64,000 bases of DNA from Pseudorasbora parva. Taxonomy: Eukaryota; Chordata; Actinopteri; Cypriniformes; Gobionidae. How positions within the stretch are numbered: position 1 is the stretch's first letter; each line of letters opens with the position of its first letter. The translations under genes were made by a program, and so were the position numbers. Where the stretch lies: contig NC_090177.1 in NCBI RefSeq assembly GCF_024679245.1, positions 49,077,353-49,141,352 of the forward strand. Direction: 5' to 3'. This document shows, piece by piece, positions 56,300 to 64,000 of the stretch. The notes beneath the pieces are model-generated. The model had not been told where the DNA came from, searched no databases, and saw nothing but the letters and a program-made list of their open reading frames with translations.

Positions 56300-58690
56300 C
56301 AGTAGCACTTATTGCAGGATGGTTGCTATGTCCTTGTAAATAAACCCAATATGTTGTCAAGATTGGCTGTCTCCTTAACTCCAATGGCATTTCCACCTGT
56401 AATGCTGCCACAGACGTTGTTTTAAAAGCCCCACTACATATCCTTAATGCTTGTTGTTACGTGCTTATAAGATGTAAACGGGATGATGACGCAACATTTA
56501 TGCAAGATGTGACTGTGGAGGTGCAAACAGGAAAAACAACCGTAAACAAGAATGTAGTGAAGCTTACATGATTTATTAAATCAAATGTAATATGTTCCAA
56601 AAGAACCAATAAACATTTAAACACAAATAATGAACAAGAGAATCGCCCAAATCAATAAAATAATCAAAACCAAACCCCCACTACTACTACCCCAAACCTC
56701 TAAACTAACTAACAAAGAAAAATGTAGAAAAAAAAAAACGAGATCTTCAGCGTATACGACGCTTTAAATAAACTACGCTGAATATCAAAACAAAAGTACA
56801 ATTGAGGGCGAATTCTCCCTTTAACTAAATAAGACAACATTAATCCAAATTAATGACTAAAGACAATCGGAGACTTAAGACCTGGCTGAGTAATATACTG
56901 CGTTTGTCTCTCAACATCAGCGTGTAACACGTTGATCTCAGAACACCTGTGCGCAGTCAACTCTAGCGTATGCACATATTCGCTCGGGCAGGACTAGTAT
57001 AAGAACAATTCTAGGAAAAGAAGTTAACGCAGAACCAAGTCAAGTGTCTAGTAAACAGTTTATTTCAGAAGACAACAGAAAGTGCGGAAAGGTGAGTGAG
57101 AGCTCGCGCTGATCAGCCCTCACTACTCATTCATGAAAACCGGGGCCTTTTAAGATGCCAGCACGTCAGCGGATTGGTCGAACGTCACTCATTGCGTCGA
57201 ACGTGATGCAATACTGAACAGCCGAGTCTCCCGATGGTCCAAAGAATACTAATAACACAAAAGAGAAACAAACCAAAACAATACAAAACACATGGAATGT
57301 AACACTTGTGCTTGAATTACATCCAATGCTGACCCATACACCACGCATCCAGAACAGATCTTAATAAACCAATAGTTTTCAAAGCAGACCTCGGCTCCCC
57401 ACTCTGTTCCCACTAAACATATCACATTCAATACCTTTTTACACTTTTACATTTACAATACTATCAATATGTACATCCCATGTGAGCCTAGCATCAAACC
57501 ACACCTAAAAATGTGAATTATTCTCTTCTTTCCAGCTTCTTGCCATATAAACACAGTTGGACCCCTGCTCCAATTTTCTCCCTTGTAAAGAAAAAGCATT
57601 TTTGTTTTTGCCCAAATCTGTTCTGACAAGAGTGGGACGCGATTGGCGATTCCTTTTGCTGAAATGACGTCACTCAGACATATAATTCTGCTCTATATAT
57701 TATTTTAAAACAAAAATGAACAGGTTTCCCATATTTTTGAAAGAATAGGAACAATTATTTTTTTCAGAGATAAAAATAACATTGATGAAGCTGACCAGTT
57801 GCTCTCTCTGCTGAAATCTGCTCTATACTCACTCATTTTGATTTTAAACTAAACAATTTACATGAATTTTTAACCAAAAACAGATAATACAAATAATAAG
57901 AACAAGAGAATAGTTTTTTTAAGAATATGTATTTTATGTATTTTTTATCTTTTAATGACACAAAACAAATTGGAAACAAAAATTAATTATAATCAAATTA
58001 AACGATGCTCAGAAAATAAAAACAGTAAAACCTCAAGTCTAGTCGACTTTTCGGTACTTATAGTACCTTCTTCGGGAAGGACTTGAAGAAATTTGAGCAA
58101 AGTATTAAAGAAATGTACGTTTTTTTGTTGAAATATACTCAATAACTCTGATAACAGCGCTGTTGTCGTGCCCCCTTATATATGACAAGCTTGAAGGGTG
58201 GTGTAACCTCTAAAACGGCTTAAAACTAATTCAATGTAAACTTTAAATTGGCAAAAAAGTAAGAAAATGTGTACTTTAGTGTATGTAATAGGGGATGGCG
58301 ATTATTGTCTAAAAATTATATCACGATATTTAAAAATTATATACGCGATATAGGGAACAAAGTTTAATTAGTTATTGCAGCTGGAAGGCAGCAGCATTTA
58401 TTATTGCATACAACATGAAGGCCATTGTCCATCCTTTTCCAATGAGCTACTGTCAGTGATGAGAGAATATTTAATTCAAAGTGTAATATAATGTCATAAG
58501 GTGGCAGCAGCATTATAGTCACACACAGCACGAGTCAAATGAAAGCAAAGTAGCCCATTATTATTATGCCCATTACGAATCCGCTGGACATAATGCTAAA
58601 ACCTGCTAAATAGTTATTACTTCAGTACATTTATAAATATTTAGCACAACTTCCTTACAGTGAATATAATACATACCCTTTTCAAGCACT
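56300..58690 (+). other. Intergenic interval, no gene seen
   Basis: 57655-57700 ('tgacgtcactcagacatataattctgctc') mirrors 55117-55150. 58030-58080 has a small hairpin (cggtacttatagtacc). 58295-58350 carries an AT-rich 'ggggatggcgattat...atcacgatat' hAT-like end. No coding region supported. Confidence 0.35.
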
Positions 58691-58695
58691 AAGGA

Positions 58696-59873
58696 GGAAA
58701 TTATAGCCTCATGTTTCCAACTGTGATATTGGCTCCAAGAGCCTGTGTCATAGTGAAATGATCCATCACATGTCAGGGAAACAAAGCTCTCCAATGGCAA
58801 GCATCTTGTAAAGTCACTGTGACAATATTTGCTCTCGCTAGTCCGCTTAACCTGTCAAGTTTACAGGAAGTAAACCACAGGGATTTTCCAAGATCCATTA
58901 ACAGCTACAAGCATACAGACCAATGCATCCTTGGCTACTGGCAAAGAGTCATCAATTTTGCCACATCCTACATTAACATACCCATGGAATTTCCCTTCAG
59001 CATATTCAACCTATGGTCTCCTTACCATCTTTCCTTCCTTCTTCCACATGGGATTGGAGGGCAGCGAATGATGCCTATGTAAAGCCTGGCTCTGCAGGAA
59101 TGCTGCTGTACCAAAACCTCAACAATCAAAGCTATCACAAACAAACTGATAAGCTTTTGCAGAGTAGAAATGAAGAGTCATGGCAAAAGATCTCAAACTA
59201 TCAGAGATTCTATGAGATTTAGTCTTGCACTTGGCCTTTGTAAGAATTTCTTTGGCATCAGTGCTAAAGGAAGCCTCCAGCATATCAGCACAGCTGGTGG
59301 AAAAACCAGCAGTTCTCTTTCAGATCAGCGACAACTGGAGAGAGAGACTTCACTTTCTGTTTCAGTCTTCTGACTCTGCTTTTGAAGCTTACATTTTCTC
59401 TTGCAAGAACGCAAGCTACTTTGAACAAATGATCCCTTCCTCTTTAGGGGACTGGGGGAGTTTTTCAGGGAGTATGCACCATGATCTGCTCATTATCTGT
59501 AGCTGGCTACGCTCACCTCGACTGCCTGCGAGTGCAACTGACTTAATCATGGTCATGACTGAAGTTCCTGCGTTTAGTAGCTAGTGTGTCAGAGTCAGTC
59601 TTACTAACCGTTGTGTTCTTACTGACTCTGGTGTGCCTCACCTTGACCTTCACCTGGCAATGGGGGTAGAAGATGGTTGGCACCACGTCTGGTTTAAGTC
59701 TGTTTCGTCCCTGGTCAGGTAAGAAAGAGTCCTGTGTGAAGTGAAGGGAGCAGAGCCGAGAATGCTGGTTTGGTGTCCAGCTCTTTCTCTTGACATTGTG
59801 TATCCACTGCTGCAACCTGTCTTTATCATTGAAGGGGAACCTGACAAGAAAAAAGCCTATCACATTTTTCAAG
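58696..59873 (-). pseudogene. Second THAP/P-like transposase copy, C-terminus missing
   Basis: Colinear with 33870-35072 of the copy at 32456-35973. On the minus strand, VRFPFNDKDRLQQWIHNVK and CSLHFTQDSFLPD give the second half of the THAP finger. A basic linker and coiled coil follow, then the start of the catalytic domain. Compared with the first copy it keeps extra bases after RVSK near 59610, so the first copy is probably deleted there. It has many more gaps in the catalytic part and breaks off at 58696-58700, before the second conserved acidic block. The intron sequence to 60065 is retained. Confidence 0.82.
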
Positions 59874-60065
59874 AAAATAAATTACATGGAAATTTCCATT
59901 TAATGATTGTCATATCATTCATTTCATCAAATTAATTTAATGGAAATTAAACTAATAGGATGAGGAGTGATGATTTTTTATCTGCATCCCATGCTACCTT
60001 AAAATAATTTCACTAGCCCCACCCCAGTTGAGAATCAATTGCAGTGACAATGCACTAGCTGATCT

Positions 60066-61858
60066 CTCATAGCCTGGTTAAAACCAGAGCATTCACAGTA
60101 GTCACTGAGTTATGGTCTGGCAAAGCTTCATAGACAAATCATTTCCAAAGGAACGTCACCAACGGACGATTACTGTACGTAGCAGAGCAATGGAAAAACA
60201 ACTGAGACAGCACTTCTCTGTTTGTGATTTGAGGAAGATGTTGCAATGGCTTCTGACCACTTTTGCCGTTGTTGTAAAAGAAATATGAAAATAGCTGGTG
60301 TATACCGCCTCCATCCACATTTTTGCTAAATTTGGAAACCTAATAGCATCTGAGACCGACTGAAACATCTGGGATTGACGGTCGAACAGAAAACATCGAG
60401 CTCTGATCGCATTCGCCCCCGCTGTAAGGCATTTGTATTGTGATTAGAATGCCATTTGCAATATTTAAAAAAATAAAATAATATTGATGAGTCTTTAAAA
60501 AATTGTGTTTCACTAACTTCATTCAAATTCAAAATTCCTTCAAAGTCATTTCAGATGAGTTAGAACATTTTCAGACTTGAGCATAGTTACGCTAGTCATT
60601 TATTTATAAGTGTAAATTTACATTTTGTACATGATTATCAGATCTAGTGTGAGGAAATAAGCACAGAAAGGCCAGATCCAGAGTAGAGCCCAGCAGGGGC
60701 CTCAAATCTAGGCCCTAGCCCAGACCGTGTCCAACAGCTTATCAAAACTCTCAGCCGAGTCCGACTGGAGGCGTTTTTTTTTTTTTTTAATTATTATTAC
60801 ATTGTTGCAGCCATTAAAATAGTTCAGTTTTGTTTTTAAGTCAGAGTAGTTATTTCGTTTTGTTTCGTTGTTAAGAAAGATGTTGAGAGCATTTTTTTTT
60901 TTGTTAAATTAAAGTTTACATATTTTTTTAGGTGATGACCAAGTGGCCGACAGTGATTGACCACGTTTAATCAATTTAGCCTCGCAAATGAAACACAACA
61001 CGCTCTCACACGTTTATTTTTTAACCGTTTGCCAGGAGTAAAATTTACACATGTGGTTTAAACAACCCAGTTTCGTCTGAAATGCTTTCAGACCACCTTC
61101 TGAATTGGTTTGTTTAGTGATCGGTCATTTCGCAATCAGACAGATATCTGGTCAGAGCAAACGAATGAAGGAACCAGTTGTAAAAAGGCTATAACTCTAG
61201 CAGCTGCTGAAGAAACACTCTACTGCTGCTGCTGGACTCTATACTCCTGTGCGAGCCATCTTGACGTCGTGTAAGCTATTATGGTCTCATGTTGTTTCCA
61301 CCAGCGCAGAAGATCTCATTGTTTATTTTAATTAATAAAATAAATATTAAACGAAGGAGAAGCCTAAAAAATTATGTAAAATTGGTCCAAAACCCGGCCC
61401 TAGGGGCGTAAAAAATTCGGGGCCCGTCGAACTTGGGCATAAATGCAGGGCTCTAATCCAGAGGTGTGTGTGTGTATGATCACACTCCCCATCCTTCACA
61501 TCACAGTAGCTGGTGTAATCCATATCTGGGAGCCCAGTGTTGTTCTTTGCTTGAGTTTTAATGAAAATGAAAAATTTAAAACAAACGAGATAGCTGATTC
61601 GAGAGTGATTTTCCACGGCGGCGTCCATCTTAGTACGAGTGGTGTTCCACACCGGCGCCCTGCTTCACCGTCTTCTGCCCCAACGTTTCTGATTGGTGGC
61701 GCGTTTTCCACGGACTAGAAATGGTCTTGAATGGACTCTTTGCCAAACTACTTGCAGAGCAAATCTAAATTTGCCTGAAGTTTTCTGGGTTTTTCCAGGC
61801 TAGATCTGTCACTCACATCCCACCAAAAAAATTAAATGTGGCTGTGGTGGTATATTAA
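60066..61858. mobile_element. Insertion of about 1.8 kb inside the second P-like copy's intron
   Basis: The intron shared with the first copy stops at 60065 and resumes at about 61859 ('ttggta.gaagcattcaactgggc'), so the stretch between is an insertion. Ends are imperfectly inverted (AGCCTGGTTAAAACCAGAG versus AGCCTGGAAAAACCCAGAA). 60684-61455 may be a further nested element (TAGAGCCC ends). A T-run lies at 60774-60788. No transposase recognised. Confidence 0.6.
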
Positions 61859-61904
61859 AATTGGTAGGAAGCATTCAACTGGGCTATTATATAACACACA
61901 CACA

Positions 61905-63005
61905 CGTGACCCTCAACGACTGTAGGCCACGAACCAAGAAATGCTGTACCAAATATCGTCTTCATTATTTTATGCATCACATTTTGTGCATGCTGGTACA
62001 CTCTTTCTCTCAATTCATTCATGGTTTGGCCTACATATTGTCGTTGACATTTGTAACAGTAAATTAGATATATACAATTTTTGCTGAGATGTGACAGAGA
62101 CATAGACAGTTTTATGACGCTTTTATTTACCCTGCTCTTAATGAGTCTGTGAGAAACATAATATTTGCAAATGCCAATTCAGCCTTTGTTCCTCGGTTTA
62201 CGGAGTTTACTTTGGACCGGCATGTCAAGGAAATTTTTACTTTTCCTGTATGCTGCAATTGGTTTAAGACGCTGCAAATATTTAGAGGGTATTATACAAG
62301 TTCTGTCTGCTTAAACTTGAATAATGTGTCACCAAAGGTGTGACTTTGTCTCGTCCCCTAAATGTTTCTCTGCCGGCTGTTCAAAAGTTCTGAATACATT
62401 ACGAGTATATCCCCGTTTTCTCATTGCTGTGAACAAGGTCTTACATGCTTCAAGGACAGAAGTGTTTTGTGTGCAAATTCTCTTAAATCTTGATAATTGT
62501 GATTTTACTATTCCCCCAAAAGTGTGTCTGGGGTGGTAACTGTGTTTGTGTAGTAGTGAATGCGTATCTGTCTCTTTAAAATAGACCCTGAAGTCCAGTT
62601 GGCCAGTGGCAGGAAAATTGGGACCTTTGTAAGACACGACATCTAGGAAATTAACTTCCCTTGGATGTACCGTATATTTTATTTTGATTGATGATTGGTG
62701 ACTTTTTAAGTGATTCTTAAAATTAACACAATCATCCATAGAATAGAATGGGTCCAGACACCCCAAATATCATCTAAAAATCTATAGTACACGTATGGTT
62801 TAATAGGGGCCGTACTTAGTGCAGATTCCTCCCAATCTGCCATAAAAATAATAGCATAGGAAGGGGCAAACCTTTTGCCCATGGCAGTTCCTTTAATTTG
62901 TAAATAATACTTATTAAATTCAAATTCATTTTTAGTCAGGTTTATATCTAATAGTTTAAGTATATATTTATCTGGTCTGTTATGATCTGGATATTTATTC
63001 ATTTA
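61905..63005 (-). pseudogene. Penelope-like retroelement: reverse transcriptase part and GIY-YIG endonuclease
   Basis: Read on the minus strand, 63002-62706 holds YLQIKGTAMGKRFAPSYAII, then YYRFLDDIWG with the catalytic DD. After a frame change, 62766-62329 holds VNFLDVVSYKGPNF and LLHKHSYHPRHTFGGIVKSQ, the thumb-like region typical of Penelope-like elements. 62330-62105 is shifted and eroded but still shows LVTHYSSLSRQN. 62103-61905 holds CIYLIYCYKCQRQYVGQTMN, the GIY-YIG endonuclease start. The N-terminal half is missing. The 3' end enters the microsatellite of the P-like intron, so this element inserted into that copy. The reverse transcriptase and endonuclease are separated by several frameshifts. 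Confidence 0.82.
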
Positions 63006-64000
63006 TAACTGCTTCTAAACCCACTTCCGTCTCTGTTTGTATATAAACTGTCAATTTTTTCATTTGATTTCATAGGTTGAAGTTCGAGAAGCACTGCCCT
63101 AAGCGGTTTTTGGATAGCTGACAGTTTAAAGCTTGCATCCAATGTTCAAGCATGGCCTTCACAGCAACAGGCCTCCAATGAAAACCGTCTATGTCCACAT
63201 GGAATCTGGTGGAGGGCAGGGCCGGTACAAGTTCTTCTTTATATGTGAATTGATGTGCTCGATGACTTCTTGTTCACTCCTAGTGTAACCAAGGGCGACC
63301 CCTTTCTTGACCATAAAAAAAACAAAACACTGAGTCTCACAAAAATAACTTTTTTTATTAATACAAAATAAATATAACAAATGGAAATTTAATCAACACA
63401 AAAAGAATACATTATATAATAAGTTATCTCCCCCCACTTCAAAGATATCAATGACCAGCCAATCTTACATAAACCCCAACACAATCCCTGATTAAATCAC
63501 ACAATTCAAAATGAAATAAAACAAATCACATAAGTGTCCCCAAAATCATATTACACAAAAGAAATTCAAAAACCTTCAAAACAGAAAAACGTACACTCCA
63601 AAGCATCCATAAGTCTCATGCAAATGAATTAGTGTGTTCTCTAAGCATCAATATGGTAACAAGGGTATGAAGGTTGGCTGGCAACATGAGGCTGGGGAAT
63701 AGTTTACAAACAAAGACACACACACACAAAAAGAAAAAAAAAACCTCGCTAGCCAGTCCAATTCATCACAACCATGAGTTCTGTCTGCGCTGGAGACATA
63801 CAGAGCGCACATACAGGGACTGGCTAGCTGAGGAAAAACAAAAACCGGAGGAACAGCGATCAACTAAACCTAATAAACGAACAAAAACACAAATTAGTAC
63901 ACACCAAAAAAAAAATAACCAAAAATACATAATTTTACTTTTTAATCCTAAAAAGAATAAAACCATTTGCAGACGCTATATGACAAACTTCTACAGTGAC
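63006..64000 (-). other. Right-edge interval, no assigned gene
   Basis: 63185-63330 has a short minus-strand open stretch (FFMVKKGVALGYTRSEQE) that I cannot place. 63340-63960 is A-rich with 'tcatgcaaatgaattag' and other simple sequence. Confidence 0.3.

Noticed and set aside
63189..63380. FFMVKK as a Ty3-type reverse transcriptase motif
   Set aside because: Downstream residues do not continue the Ty3 pattern and no other domain is nearby.

Overview
The window looks like teleost nuclear DNA, most probably from a cyprinid fish. It is AT-rich and packed with fish-type transposons: PIF/Harbinger, hAT/ZBED, Tc1, THAP/P-element-like, Penelope-like, and a gamma/epsilon-like endogenous retrovirus. 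Several coding units have spliceosomal introns. Short repeat ends such as 'gggatagttcagccaaaaatgg' and 'gggtgcgttcacactt' are ones I associate with cyprinid genomes. I found no host gene I would defend, and no tRNA, rRNA or CRISPR array. Almost every recognisable coding stretch belongs to a mobile element, and most carry stops or frameshifts.

Layout. 1-7188: an endogenous retrovirus on the minus strand (env running off the left edge, pol, gag, leader, proline-type primer binding site, 5' LTR). 7189-10590: an older Harbinger transposase gene on the plus strand. The retrovirus is inserted at its upstream side, and a second complete two-gene Harbinger element (7326-10116) splits its coding region. 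10600-18750: AT-rich sequence with a 661-bp fold-back element (12873-13533), relics of HECT/G2E3-like and THAP/P-like genes, and a 551-bp Harbinger-type MITE. 18755-20662: a non-autonomous hAT element with an 8-bp target duplication, next to a broken ZBED1-like hAT transposase (20727-22420, minus). 26503-27589: a two-exon SGNH-hydrolase gene. 28220-32172: four elements nested inside each other. 32456-35973: a nearly complete THAP/P-element-like transposase gene (minus), with a truncated second copy at 58696-59873. 38411-38951: second copy of the Harbinger-type MITE. 39680-41118: a 24-bp GC-rich satellite with a 72-bp higher-order pattern. 42931-43530: a C2H2 zinc-finger gene fragment. 44640-50500: a GC-rich district around an intron-containing tyrosine-recombinase gene (46658-48421, minus) flanked by two 192-bp direct repeats. 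51750-53334: a complete but broken Tc1-like element. 54165-54745: a Tc1-like relic. 61905-63005: a Penelope-like element with its GIY-YIG endonuclease.

How the parts relate. These genes do not form one pathway; the window is a graveyard of independent insertions. The nesting gives relative ages: outer Harbinger is older than both inner Harbinger and retrovirus, and THAP copy 2 is older than the insertion in its intron and the Penelope-like insertion. The least conventional unit is the tyrosine-recombinase district, which has introns, a full set of catalytic residues, a C-terminal PKKRKV nuclear-localisation-like motif, 192-bp direct repeats and a related zinc-finger gene nearby. The SGNH hydrolase is a second under-described unit. 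The retroviral env is open over all 1070 visible bases, unlike gag and pol.
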